A DNA stretch of 64,000 nt from Jiangella asiatica (GTDB lineage Bacteria > Actinomycetota > Actinomycetes > Jiangellales > Jiangellaceae), in assembly GCF_004349065.1 (NCBI RefSeq), contig NZ_SMKZ01000029.1:1-64000 (forward strand), read 5' to 3'. Every line of letters begins with the position of its first letter. The first letter of the stretch is position 1. Under the pieces are notes generated by a model. That model made no database searches, had not been told where the DNA came from, and was given only the letters and a program-made list of their open reading frames with translations. Of this stretch, positions 44,628 through 53,176 are shown in pieces. The position numbers and the translations under genes were made by a program.

Positions 44628-45941
44628 TCACTGCTCCCTCGGCATCCAGGGCTTCGCCGCGCGGCCGTCGAGGTCCCAGACCACCTCGCCGGCGCGGACG
44701 GTGAGGGCACAGACCAGCTTCCGGTCTCCGTCGATGCGGAAGCCGAAGCTGTCGACGAGCCCGAAGTCGCCCTCCGCCAGCTCGAGCAGCGCCACGTCGG
44801 CGGGCGCACCCGGTGACAGGTGTCCCAGGTCCTCCCGGCCGATGGCCTGTGCCGGCGCCAAGGTGGAGGCCTCGATGACGTCGTACAGCGGCAGGCCCAG
44901 GGCCAGGAACTTCGACATGACGTTGGTCATGTCCTTCATCCCGGAGTTCATGCTGCTGATGTGCAGGTCGGTGGAGATCGTGTCGGGTACGAAACCCTCC
45001 TCCATCGCCGGCACCGCGACGTCCCACGCGAAGCTGCCGCCGCCGTGCCCGACGTCGAACAGCACGCCGCGCTCGCGCCCGGCCCACATGCCGGGGTTGA
45101 CCTTGCCGTCCTCGGTGAGCTCGCCGCGGTTGCCCGAGTAGGCGTGCGAGTAGATGTCGCCGGGGCGGAGCTTCTCGGTGAGCAGTTGTTCCAGCGGGCG
45201 CTCCGGGTGGTCGGCGCCGAAGTCGACCATGACCGGGAGACCGGCGATCTCGCCGGCTCGCACCGACCGCTCCACTGGCTTCCAGTCGGTGCCTTCGTAG
45301 TGGGCGGTCTTGATGCCGACGATGTCGTCCGGGTACTGCTGGGCGACTCGCGCCGCCGGCCCGGGCAGCATGTTCGTCAGGTCCTGCTCGAACTCCCCGC
45401 CGGCCATGCCCTTGCCGACGATGTTGAGGAACGCCAGCACCCTCGTGTTCGACCGGTCGATCACATTGGTCTTGAACTCGTCGAAGTTCTCCCAGCCGGC
45501 CGACCCGGTGTCGACGGCCGTCGTGACACCGGAGCGGAACGTGAACCCGTCGGGGGCGACACTCTGCCAGCCGGCTGAGTACGCGTCGTTCGGCCCGACG
45601 AACAGGTGGGTGTGCATGTCGATGAGACCGGGTGTGACGTAGAGCCCGGAGGCGTCGACCGTCCGCTCGGCGCTGGTGGGGTCGATCTCGGCGGCGACCT
45701 CGGCGATCACGCCGTCGTCGATCGCGACGTCGAGGACCTCGTCGCGCTCGTTCTTCGGATCGATGACGTGGCCGTCGTCGATGAGCAGGTCGTACTCCGC
45801 GTCGGCGCCGCCGCTGCTGGCCGCCCGCGGTGGGGGCGCGGCGTCGTGCTCCGGCGTCGACGATCCGGCGGTGTGCAGGGCGGTCACGGCGAGCACGCCG
45901 GACAGGGCGAGGGGGAGGACCGTACGGGACCGTGGTGTCAT
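44628..45941 (-). CDS. Exported amidohydrolase/deacetylase-family metallohydrolase (COG3964 type)
   Basis: 437 residues. An N-terminal export signal (about 1-28, LPLALSGVLAVTALHTAG) and a disordered linker precede an amidohydrolase barrel. Metal ligands are in GLIDMHTHLF, a possible carboxylated Lys in VGIKTAHYEG, later His residues in DIYSHAYSGNRG and FDVGHGGGSF, and the catalytic Asp region in TISTDLHISS. Relatives include enzymes first called dihydroorotases and later shown to deacetylate small esters such as acetyl-(R)-mandelate. They are often paired with SelA-like PLP enzymes, as here. The secretory leader is unusual. It is the last gene of a three-gene operon. Confidence 0.88.
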   Translation of the reverse strand: MTPRSRTVLPLALSGVLAVTALHTAGSSTPEHDAAPPPRAASSGGADAEYDLLIDDGHVIDPKNERDEVLDVAIDDGVIAEVAAEIDPTSAERTVDASGLYVTPGLIDMHTHLFVGPNDAYSAGWQSVAPDGFTFRSGVTTAVDTGSAGWENFDEFKTNVIDRSNTRVLAFLNIVGKGMAGGEFEQDLTNMLPGPAARVAQQYPDDIVGIKTAHYEGTDWKPVERSVRAGEIAGLPVMVDFGADHPERPLEQLLTEKLRPGDIYSHAYSGNRGELTEDGKVNPGMWAGRERGVLFDVGHGGGSFAWDVAVPAMEEGFVPDTISTDLHISSMNSGMKDMTNVMSKFLALGLPLYDVIEASTLAPAQAIGREDLGHLSPGAPADVALLELAEGDFGLVDSFGFRIDGDRKLVCALTVRAGEVVWDLDGRAAKPWMPREQ

Positions 45942-45969
45942 GTCGGCTCCAATCCGTCGGGGTCGTGGC

Positions 45970-46464
45970 TCAGCGGCAGGCGATGCAGTCGATCTCGACC
46001 AGGGAGTCGCCCGGGATGCCGGCCGCGGCGGCGATGGTCGTCCGCACGCCGGGGCGGTCGCCGAAGCGGCCGAGGAAGACCGCGTTCATGGCGTCGTAGT
46101 CGTCGAGCGAGTTCAGGTACACGTTGACCTTGAGCACCTTCTCCATCGACGAGCCGACCGCCTCCAAGTAGCGCTCCACCTCGTTCAGCACGTGATCGGT
46201 GTGTGCGGTGATGTCGCCCTCGAAGTGGGCACCGATTCCGGAGATGAAGACCAGGTCGCCGAACGTGACGATCGGGCTGAACAGCGGGTTGTCCGGCGGC
46301 TCACCACCCGGCCAGTGCGTCTCCTTGTGCGGCCGGTGCCGCGAGCCGCCGGGCTGGTCCTGCTGCTCGGAGTCGGTCAGGGCGGCCGCGCCGGTCGCGG
46401 CGGAGGCCGCCACGACCGCAACGGCCGGTGCCTTGCTGATGAAGTCTCGTCGGTTCGGGATCAC
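45970..46464 (-). CDS. RidA-family protein with Tat signal
   Basis: 164 residues. The N-terminus NRRDFISKAPAVAVVAASAA is a twin-arginine (Tat) signal: RR, then F and K, a hydrophobic stretch and an Ala-rich cleavage region. The mature part is a RidA/YjgF fold (PLFSPIVTFGDLVFISGIGA; NVYLNSLDDYDAMNAVFLGR; VEIDCIACR at the end). RidA proteins hydrolyse reactive enamine/imine intermediates made by PLP-dependent dehydratases; the partner here is the exported SelA-like enzyme encoded 39 bases upstream. AGGAGG precedes GTG 46464. Confidence 0.9.
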   Translation of the reverse strand: MIPNRRDFISKAPAVAVVAASAATGAAALTDSEQQDQPGGSRHRPHKETHWPGGEPPDNPLFSPIVTFGDLVFISGIGAHFEGDITAHTDHVLNEVERYLEAVGSSMEKVLKVNVYLNSLDDYDAMNAVFLGRFGDRPGVRTTIAAAAGIPGDSLVEIDCIACR

Positions 46465-46503
46465 AGTGCCTCCTGGTCTGCGTGCTCGAATGACGGGGTC
46501 GGG

Positions 46504-48117
46504 TCACGCCTGGCGGGTGGCGGTCCACGTGGCACGGAGGTACTCACCCATGTCCAGGGCGCCGCTCATGGAGGTGCCGTCGCCGGACACCGTGCCGGTG
46601 AACGTGAAGGAGAGCGCGTCGCCGTGCGACTCGCCGTAGCTGCTGCGGATGCTCACGGTCTCGCCGCTGACGGTGCCGGTGGCCTCGCGCGACACGAACT
46701 CGCCGGTGTGTGTCCCGCTGAGGTCGGCGCCGTCCTGGGTCAGCTCCAGCACGTGCGCGTCGGAGCTGCTCGCGGTGTACTCGATGCTGACCTGCCAGGT
46801 GCCGGCGACGTCCACCGCGGGTGGCCGCGGCGGCTCGGGCGGCTCCGGCGGGTCGAGCAGCAGTGCCCGCAGCTCTCTGGCGATGATCTTGTCGTCACCG
46901 GGGGACATCATGTAGGGCGTGATCGACACGCCGGTCCGCCCGGGCGCGTCGCCGGATGTCGAGTTGAGCGCGATGCGCGGCTCGCCGTCGTACATGGTGG
47001 CCGAGGCGGTCGCGCCGGACAGTCCGACCTGCTCCTCGTCCCAGTACACGCGCAGCGACGGGGTCCGGTTCGACAGCCCTTCCGGCTGCACGATCCGCGT
47101 GGTGACGCCGTCGACCGTGGAGACCGTGCTCGCGATGTGCTCCAGCCACCCCGTCCACTGGTCCCACTCGGCGTCGTGGTCGCGCCGCAGCCACATCTCG
47201 ACGGCGGCGAGCATGCCGATCGCCTCTTCCTTGCCCACCTTGAAGCCGCGCCCGTAGCCGTGGTGCGGCGCGCTGTGCACCCACGCCGCCCGGACGAGGT
47301 CCTCGCGGCCGAGCAGCAGGCCGGCCGTCTGCGGTCCGCGCAGGCACTTGCCGCCGCTGTAGGCGACGAGGTCCGCGCCGCGCTCGAGGTGGACGTTCGG
47401 GATGGTGAGGATCTCCGCCGCCGCGTCCACCAGCACCGGAACGCCGTGCGGCCGAGCGATCTCGGCGATGGTCGCGGTGTCGAGCTCGCTCTCGTCGACC
47501 CGCGGCCCGGCCATGATGTAGACGAGCGCGGTCTGCGGGCCGAGGGCGGACTCCAGCTCAGCGCGCGTCTCGACCTCGACGACAGTCAGACCGATGGCGC
47601 TGACGGCGGCCTCGTAGACGTTGCGCGAGTGCCGCGGGATGATCGCTTCGGTCTTCTCGAACCCGGTCAGGTCCGGGATCTGGATGTGCAGGTCAGGGTT
47701 GCCGCCAGCGGTGCAGGCCGCCGCTGCGTGCCCGAGCCCGGCCGAGCACCCCGAGCTGACCATCCCGAACTCCGCGCCGGTCAGCTCGCCCAGACGCCGA
47801 CCGACGGCGTCGGCCAGCTCGTCCAGGTGGACGTACTGGCGGGCGGCGGCGTCGATCGCCTCCAGCACCTCGGGCAGCATGAGCGAGCCGCTCAGGATGG
47901 TGAACGTGCCGCGCCCGTTGATCAGCGGCCGCACGCCGATGGACTCGTAGACGTCGAGTCCGCCGGGTGCCGTCACGGCTCCAGGAGCGGGGCCGGTCCG
48001 AGCCGCCGGGGCGCCCGCCTCGGCCACTCCGGCCAGGACCGGGCTCAGAGCGAGGAGGCCACCCAGGCCACCCGCACGTTGGATGAGTTCGCGCCGACCG
48101 ATCCCGTCAACTCCCAT
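46504..48117 (-). CDS. Tat-exported SelA-like PLP-dependent enzyme with C-terminal beta domain
   Basis: 537 residues. A Tat-type leader (GRRELIQRAGGLGGLLALSP) comes first. A fold-type I PLP domain of the SelA/D-glucosaminate ammonia-lyase-like group spans about 45-410, with the PLP lysine Lys257 in YSGGKCLRGPQ. A Pro-rich linker (DPPEPPEPPRPP) and a roughly 105-residue beta-rich domain (GTWQVSIEYTASSS to the end) follow. It probably catalyses beta-elimination or a related reaction outside the membrane; the Tat route would let PLP bind before export. ATG 48117 has GGGAG five bases upstream. It is first in the operon with RidA and the amidohydrolase. Confidence 0.88.
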   Translation of the reverse strand: MGVDGIGRRELIQRAGGLGGLLALSPVLAGVAEAGAPAARTGPAPGAVTAPGGLDVYESIGVRPLINGRGTFTILSGSLMLPEVLEAIDAAARQYVHLDELADAVGRRLGELTGAEFGMVSSGCSAGLGHAAAACTAGGNPDLHIQIPDLTGFEKTEAIIPRHSRNVYEAAVSAIGLTVVEVETRAELESALGPQTALVYIMAGPRVDESELDTATIAEIARPHGVPVLVDAAAEILTIPNVHLERGADLVAYSGGKCLRGPQTAGLLLGREDLVRAAWVHSAPHHGYGRGFKVGKEEAIGMLAAVEMWLRRDHDAEWDQWTGWLEHIASTVSTVDGVTTRIVQPEGLSNRTPSLRVYWDEEQVGLSGATASATMYDGEPRIALNSTSGDAPGRTGVSITPYMMSPGDDKIIARELRALLLDPPEPPEPPRPPAVDVAGTWQVSIEYTASSSDAHVLELTQDGADLSGTHTGEFVSREATGTVSGETVSIRSSYGESHGDALSFTFTGTVSGDGTSMSGALDMGEYLRATWTATRQA

Positions 48118-48132
48118 CAGCACTCCCAGGCA

Positions 48133-48162
48133 TAGTGTGAGTCGAATAGGTCAGTCACACTA
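48133..48162. promoter_or_regulatory. Dyad upstream of the exported PLP/RidA/amidohydrolase operon
   Basis: TAGTGTGA (48133-48140) and TCACACTA (48155-48162) are exact inverted repeats separated by 14 bases, located 16 bases before the ATG of the SelA-like gene. Such an interrupted dyad could be the binding site of the LysR regulator encoded just upstream, or another repressor. Transcription start is probably nearby. Confidence 0.55.
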
Positions 48163-48238
48163 CGAACCCGGCGGATGGGTGTTAAGCGCGTCTTTCGTAT
48201 AGAAGTATCGGGCTACGCGATCATCTTCGCGAAAGGGG

Positions 48239-49174
48239 TCACGGCAGCGCTTCGGTTCCGGCTGGGCGCGGCGCCACGACGATGGCGCCCAGCAGGTCAC
48301 GCGCCGCCCGGCTGAGCGGCCGCGACGAGTCCCAGCGCACGGCCACGCGCCGGCCGCAGTCGCCCTCCAGCCGCCGTACCACGATGCCGTCGGTGTCGCA
48401 GATGGCCGCCGCGAGCCCATTGGTGACGCCGACGCCGAACCCGCGCCGCACCAGCGCCATCAAGGTCTGCGGCTGGTTGGTGGCCTGGACCGGATGCAGC
48501 TCGAAGCCGTGCTCGCTGAACAGACGATACGGCTCGTAGCCGGCGGGATCGGGTGAGTCCATGGAGCCGATGGTGATCAACGGATAGGTGTTGACCTCGC
48601 TGATCGGAAGCGGCTCCGGCAGTGCGCGGAGCGGATGGTCCGGCGGGAACGCGACCACCAGCGGTTCCCGCCAGAGCAGCCGCTCGCGTATGGACGGCGT
48701 GCCCAGCGGCGGGCTCATCGGCCGCACGCACAGGTCGATCTCGCCCGCGACCAGCGCCTCGCCGAGCTCGATCGTGGAACGTTCGACCAGCGCCACCGTC
48801 ACGTCCGGGTGGTCGGCCGCGAAGCGATCCAGCAGCTCGGGCACGAACGCCGCGCTGGCACTCGGATAGGTGCCGAGGGTGACGACGCCGTGGCCGGTCG
48901 CCCGCCGCGTCGCCATGGCGTCCTCGGCCAGCTCGAGCTCGTGCAGGATCGCCTCGGCGTGTTCCGCCAGCGCCTTGCCGGCGTCGGTGAGCATGACCGG
49001 GCGCTTGCGGCGGTCGAACAGCCGCACACCGGAGGCTCGTTCGAGCGCCGCGACGTGGGTGCTCACCCGTGGCTGCGAGCGGTGGGTAGTCTCCGCGGCC
49101 GCGGAGAAGCTGCCGGTCTCGACGACCGCGAGGAAGGACACGAACCACTCGAGCCGCACATCAGGGTTGAGCAT
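48239..49174 (-). CDS. LysR-family transcriptional regulator
   Basis: 311 residues. The N-terminal winged HTH is LEWFVSFLAVVETGSFSAAA, then TTHRSQPRVSTHVAALERA (about 8-50). The C-terminal substrate-binding domain starts near 90 (GVVTLGTYPSASAAFVPELL). It lies upstream of the exported PLP operon on the same strand with a 121-base gap, not in the more usual divergent layout. Regulation of that operon is inferred from proximity and the dyad at 48133-48162. Confidence 0.92.
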   Translation of the reverse strand: MLNPDVRLEWFVSFLAVVETGSFSAAAETTHRSQPRVSTHVAALERASGVRLFDRRKRPVMLTDAGKALAEHAEAILHELELAEDAMATRRATGHGVVTLGTYPSASAAFVPELLDRFAADHPDVTVALVERSTIELGEALVAGEIDLCVRPMSPPLGTPSIRERLLWREPLVVAFPPDHPLRALPEPLPISEVNTYPLITIGSMDSPDPAGYEPYRLFSEHGFELHPVQATNQPQTLMALVRRGFGVGVTNGLAAAICDTDGIVVRRLEGDCGRRVAVRWDSSRPLSRAARDLLGAIVVAPRPAGTEALP

Positions 49175-49237
49175 CGCCGACCGACCGCCGTTCTCCCCCC
49201 GGGCAGGGTAGCCGATCGGTCCCGGGGGCCGGGCGCC

Positions 49238-50746
49238 CTAGAGGCCGCCGGCGAGACGGTGGTAGGCCTGGTTCCAACGCAGCTCCTGGGCGAACCGCCG
49301 GGTGGTCGTGTTGGCGTCGATCACCACGAGCTCGGTGCGGACCATGTCGGCGAAGTCGGCCAGGATCTCCGCGCCGACCGCCTGCGACAGCACGGTGTGG
49401 TGCGGTCCGCCCGCGGTCAGCCAGGACTCCGCCGACGTCGACAGGCTCGGCCGCGGCTTCCACACCGCCCGGGCCACCGGTAGGCGCGGCAGCGGCTCGT
49501 CCGGCGGCACCACGTCGATCTCGTTGGCCACCAGCCGGAACCGGTCGCCGACGTCGGCCATGCCCACGACGACGGCCGGGCCGGCAGCGGCGTCGAACAC
49601 CAGCCGGACCGGGTCCTCGCGGTTGCCGATGCCCAGCGGGTGGATCTCGCAGGACGGCGTGCCGGTCGCGATGGTCGGACAGACCTCCAGCATGTGCGCG
49701 CCGAGGATCCTCGGCTCACCGGGCCCGAAGTGGTAGGTGTAGTCCTCCATGAACGACGTGCCGCCGGCCAGCCCGGCGGCCATCGACTTCACCGTCCGCA
49801 GCAGCACCGACGTCTTCCAGTCGCCCTCGCCGCCGAAGCCGTAGCCGTCGGCCATGAGTCGCTGCACGGCCAGGCCGGGCAGCTGGCGCAGCCCGCCGAG
49901 GTCCTCGAAGTTCGTGGTGAACGCGCGGAACCCGCCGTCGGTCAGGAACGCGCGCAGGCCTGCCTCGATGCGCGCGGCGTAGCGCAGCGACTCGCGCCGG
50001 TCACCGTCCTTGCGCAGCTCCGGCACCAGGTCGTAGGTGTCGTCGTACTGTGCGACCAGCTCGTCGATCTCGGCGTCGCTGGCAGCGTCGACCACCGCCA
50101 CGAGGTCGTTGACACCGTAGGTGTTGACCGACACCCCGAACCGCAGCTGTGCCTCGACCTTGTCGCCCTCGGTGACGGCGACGTCGCGCATGTTGTCGCC
50201 GAACCGGGCCAGCTTCAGCGCGTGGATCTCGGCGTACCCGACGGCGGCCCGGACCCAGGCGGCGATCCGGGCGACGACGACGGGGTCGCTCACGTGGCCG
50301 GCGACGGTGGTGCGCGCGACGCCCAGCCGGGACTGGATGTACCCGAACTCGCGGTCGCCGTGTGCGGCCTGGTTGAGGTTCATGAAGTCCATGTCCAGCT
50401 CGGCCCACGGCAGCGACCGGTTCGCCTGCGTGTGCAGGTGTAGCAGCGGCGTGCGCAGCGCGTCGAGTCCGCTGATCCACATCTTGGCCGGCGAGAACGT
50501 GTGCATCCAGGCGATCAGGCCGACGCAGGAGTCGTCGGCGTTGGCCTCCAGCGCCACCCGCCGGATGGCGTCGGCGTCGGTCAGCACCGGCTTCCAGACC
50601 ACGCGGACCGGGATGTCGCCGGCGCTGTCGAGGGCCTGCGCGATCTGCTGCGACTGCCCCGCGACCTGGCGCAGCGTTTCGTCTCCGTAGAGCCCCTGGC
50701 TCCCGGTCAGGAACCAGACCTCACGCTGGTCGAACACCGCATCCAT
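49238..50746 (-). CDS. araA: L-arabinose isomerase
   Basis: 502 residues. Catalytic and metal-binding parts are complete: [17 protein letters not shown] (Glu), [20 protein letters not shown] (Glu and His) and [13 protein letters not shown] near the C-terminus (His). It converts L-arabinose to L-ribulose in the cytoplasm. The start at ATG 50746 has GAGGAG at six bases; ATG 50752 abuts the ribosome site and is less likely. It is the last gene of the araR-araB-araD-araA operon, 46 bases after araD. Confidence 0.97.
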   Translation of the reverse strand: MDAVFDQREVWFLTGSQGLYGDETLRQVAGQSQQIAQALDSAGDIPVRVVWKPVLTDADAIRRVALEANADDSCVGLIAWMHTFSPAKMWISGLDALRTPLLHLHTQANRSLPWAELDMDFMNLNQAAHGDREFGYIQSRLGVARTTVAGHVSDPVVVARIAAWVRAAVGYAEIHALKLARFGDNMRDVAVTEGDKVEAQLRFGVSVNTYGVNDLVAVVDAASDAEIDELVAQYDDTYDLVPELRKDGDRRESLRYAARIEAGLRAFLTDGGFRAFTTNFEDLGGLRQLPGLAVQRLMADGYGFGGEGDWKTSVLLRTVKSMAAGLAGGTSFMEDYTYHFGPGEPRILGAHMLEVCPTIATGTPSCEIHPLGIGNREDPVRLVFDAAAGPAVVVGMADVGDRFRLVANEIDVVPPDEPLPRLPVARAVWKPRPSLSTSAESWLTAGGPHHTVLSQAVGAEILADFADMVRTELVVIDANTTTRRFAQELRWNQAYHRLAGGL

Positions 50747-50792
50747 CGTCATCTCCTCGTGGCTTCGTCGGCTCAGTGGGCGTTGCCCAGGC

Positions 50793-51458
50793 TCACTGGC
50801 CGTACACGTTCTGGTATCGGTCGTACAGGCGGTCGATGTCGTCCTGGGGGATCGGCTTCGGCTCGCCGAGCTGACGGGCGATGTGCACCGTCCTGGCGAC
50901 GTCCTCGCACATCACCGCTGCCTTCACCGCTGCCGTGGCGTCCTCGCCGATGCTGAAGACGCCGTGGTTCTTCATGAGCACCGCCGGCGACCGGTGCCCG
51001 GCCAGCGTGTCGACGATGCCGCGGCCGATGGAGTCGTCCCCGATCAGTGCGAACGGGCCGACCGGGATCTCGCCGCCGAACTCGTCGGCCATGGCGGTCA
51101 GCACGCAGGGGATGGCCTCGTCGCGCGCGGCCCACGCGGTGGCGTAGGTGGAGTGGGTGTGCACGACGCCGCCGACGTCAGGCCGGTGGCGATAGACGTA
51201 GGCGTGCGCGTCGGTGTCGCTGGACGGGGAGAGCTCGCCGTCGACGAGCTTGCCGTCGAAATCGCAGACGACGATCGACTCCGGCGTGAGGTCGTCGTAC
51301 GACACGCCGCTGGGCTTGATGACGAACAGGTCCGCGCCGGGCACCCGGCCCGAGACGTTGCCGGACGTCCAGGTGACCAGGTTGTACCGGGTCAGGTCGG
51401 CGTGCAGCGCGCAGACCGTGCGGCGCAGGACGCCGATGGTGTCGTCGAGGGTGGTCAT
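50793..51458 (-). CDS. araD: L-ribulose-5-phosphate 4-epimerase
   Basis: 221 residues of the class II aldolase/epimerase fold. Substrate-binding motifs are WTSGNVSGR and [10 protein letters not shown]. Zinc ligands are in [16 protein letters not shown] plus a later His in [13 protein letters not shown]. It converts L-ribulose 5-phosphate to D-xylulose 5-phosphate for the pentose phosphate pathway. ATG 51458 overlaps the araB stop by four bases. Confidence 0.95.
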   Translation of the reverse strand: MTTLDDTIGVLRRTVCALHADLTRYNLVTWTSGNVSGRVPGADLFVIKPSGVSYDDLTPESIVVCDFDGKLVDGELSPSSDTDAHAYVYRHRPDVGGVVHTHSTYATAWAARDEAIPCVLTAMADEFGGEIPVGPFALIGDDSIGRGIVDTLAGHRSPAVLMKNHGVFSIGEDATAAVKAAVMCEDVARTVHIARQLGEPKPIPQDDIDRLYDRYQNVYGQ

Positions 51459-53125
51459 CGGGTCACCGCGGTCCGCTTGATGGCGCGCAGCCGGCGCATG
51501 ACGTCGTTGCCGCCGCGCCCGAAGTAGTCGTGGAGCGTGACGTACTCGGCGTAGAGGGCGTCGTACGCCTTGGCGCGGTCGGGGTCGGGCTGGTAGACGG
51601 CCCGTTCGACATTGCCCATGGCGGCCGCGGCCGCGTGCACGTCCGGGTAGGCGCCGGCTGCGACGGCGGCGTGGATGGCCGAGCCGAGAGCCGGGCCCTG
51701 CTCGGAGCCGATGACGCTCAGCGGCAGGCCGGTGACGTCGGCGTAGATCTGCATGATCAACCCGTTCTTCAGCAGCCCGCCGGCGATGATCAGCTCGGTG
51801 ACCTCGACGCCGGCGCGGTTGAACGTCTCGATGATGGTGCGGGTGCCGAACGCGGTGGCCTCGAGCAGCGCCCGGTAGGTGTCCTCGGGCTTGGTGGCCA
51901 GCGTCTGGCCGACGACGACGCCGGACAGCTCGTGGTCGACCAGCACGGACCGGTTGCCGCTGTGCCAGTCCAGCGCGATCAGCCCGTGCTCGCCGACCTC
52001 CTGGGCGGCGGCCAGCTCGGTCAGGTACTCGTGGACGTTCAGGCCCCGCCGGGCGGCCTCCTCGGCATAGGTCGCCGGCACCGACGTGTCGACGAACCAG
52101 CCGAAGATGTCGCCGACCCCGCTCTGCCCGGCCTCGTAGCCCCAGCGGCCGGCCATGATGCCGCCGTCGACGACGCCACACATGCCGGGCACCTCGCGCA
52201 GGACGTCGCCGTTCATGACGTGGCAGGTGGACGTGCCCATGATCGCGACCATCTGGCCGGGCTCGACCGCCTGCGCGGCCGGCGCCGTGACGTGGGCGTC
52301 GACGTTGCCGACCGCGACGGCGATGCCCTCGGGCAGGCCGGTCCATGCTGCCGCCTCGGCGGTGAGCCCGCCGGCCCGGTCCCCGAGCTGGCCGATCGGC
52401 TGGTCGAGCTTCTCGCTGACGAAGTCGGCGAAGCCGGGGTTCAGCGTCGCGAGGTAGTCCGGCGAGGGGTAGGCGCCGTCCTGCCGGATGCCCTTGTAGC
52501 CGGCGGTGCAGGCGTTGCGCACGTAGCTGCCGCTGAGCTTCCAGACGATCCAGTCGGCGGCCTCGACCCAGCGCTCCATGGCCGCGTAGATCTCCGGGTC
52601 CTCTTCGAGGACCTGCAGGGCCTTGGCGAACTCCCACTCCGACGAGATCAGCCCGCCGTATCGCGCCAACCACGGCTCGTTCCGATCGGCGGCAAGTGCG
52701 TTGATGCGGTCGGCGTGCGGCTGGGCGGCGTGGTGCTTCCAGAGCTTCACGTACGCGTGCTTGCGCCCGGCGTACTCCGGCAGCTCGTTGAGCGGGGTGC
52801 CGTCCGCGAGCGTCGGGATCATGGTGCACGCGGTGAAGTCCGTGGCGACGCCGATGACGGCGGTCGGGTCGACGCCGGCGGCGGCGACGGCCCGCGGTAC
52901 GGCGGTCTTGAGCACGTCGATGTAGTCAGAGGGCACCTGCAGCGCCCAGTCCGGCGGCAGCCGCTCGCCGGTGCCGGGCAGTTCGTTGTCGACGACGCCG
53001 TGTGTGAACTCGTGGACGGCGCTGCCCAGCTCGGCGCCGTCGGCGACCCGGACCACCACGGCCCGTCCGGACAGTGTCCCGAAGTCGATACCGACGACGA
53101 CGGCGTCGTTGGTGTTATCGCTCAC
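51455..53125 (-). CDS. araB: Ribulokinase
   Basis: 556 residues of the FGGY kinase family. The N-terminal phosphate-binding VVGIDFGTLSGRAVVVRVAD, the domain signature region (MGTSTCHVMNGD, EPGQMVAIMGTS) and GGLLKNGLIMQIYADVTGLP in the C-terminal domain are present. It phosphorylates L-ribulose with ATP. GTG 53125 is the start. It lies 51 bases after the LacI-type regulator gene and overlaps araD, so one transcript is likely. Confidence 0.96.
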   Translation of the reverse strand: MSDNTNDAVVVGIDFGTLSGRAVVVRVADGAELGSAVHEFTHGVVDNELPGTGERLPPDWALQVPSDYIDVLKTAVPRAVAAAGVDPTAVIGVATDFTACTMIPTLADGTPLNELPEYAGRKHAYVKLWKHHAAQPHADRINALAADRNEPWLARYGGLISSEWEFAKALQVLEEDPEIYAAMERWVEAADWIVWKLSGSYVRNACTAGYKGIRQDGAYPSPDYLATLNPGFADFVSEKLDQPIGQLGDRAGGLTAEAAAWTGLPEGIAVAVGNVDAHVTAPAAQAVEPGQMVAIMGTSTCHVMNGDVLREVPGMCGVVDGGIMAGRWGYEAGQSGVGDIFGWFVDTSVPATYAEEAARRGLNVHEYLTELAAAQEVGEHGLIALDWHSGNRSVLVDHELSGVVVGQTLATKPEDTYRALLEATAFGTRTIIETFNRAGVEVTELIIAGGLLKNGLIMQIYADVTGLPLSVIGSEQGPALGSAIHAAVAAGAYPDVHAAAAAMGNVERAVYQPDPDRAKAYDALYAEYVTLHDYFGRGGNDVMRRLRAIKRTAVTR

Positions 53126-53176
53126 AATGTCTCCCTGCGCTCCTCGGTCCTGTGTAGGCCGGCGTCCGCGTTGCCG

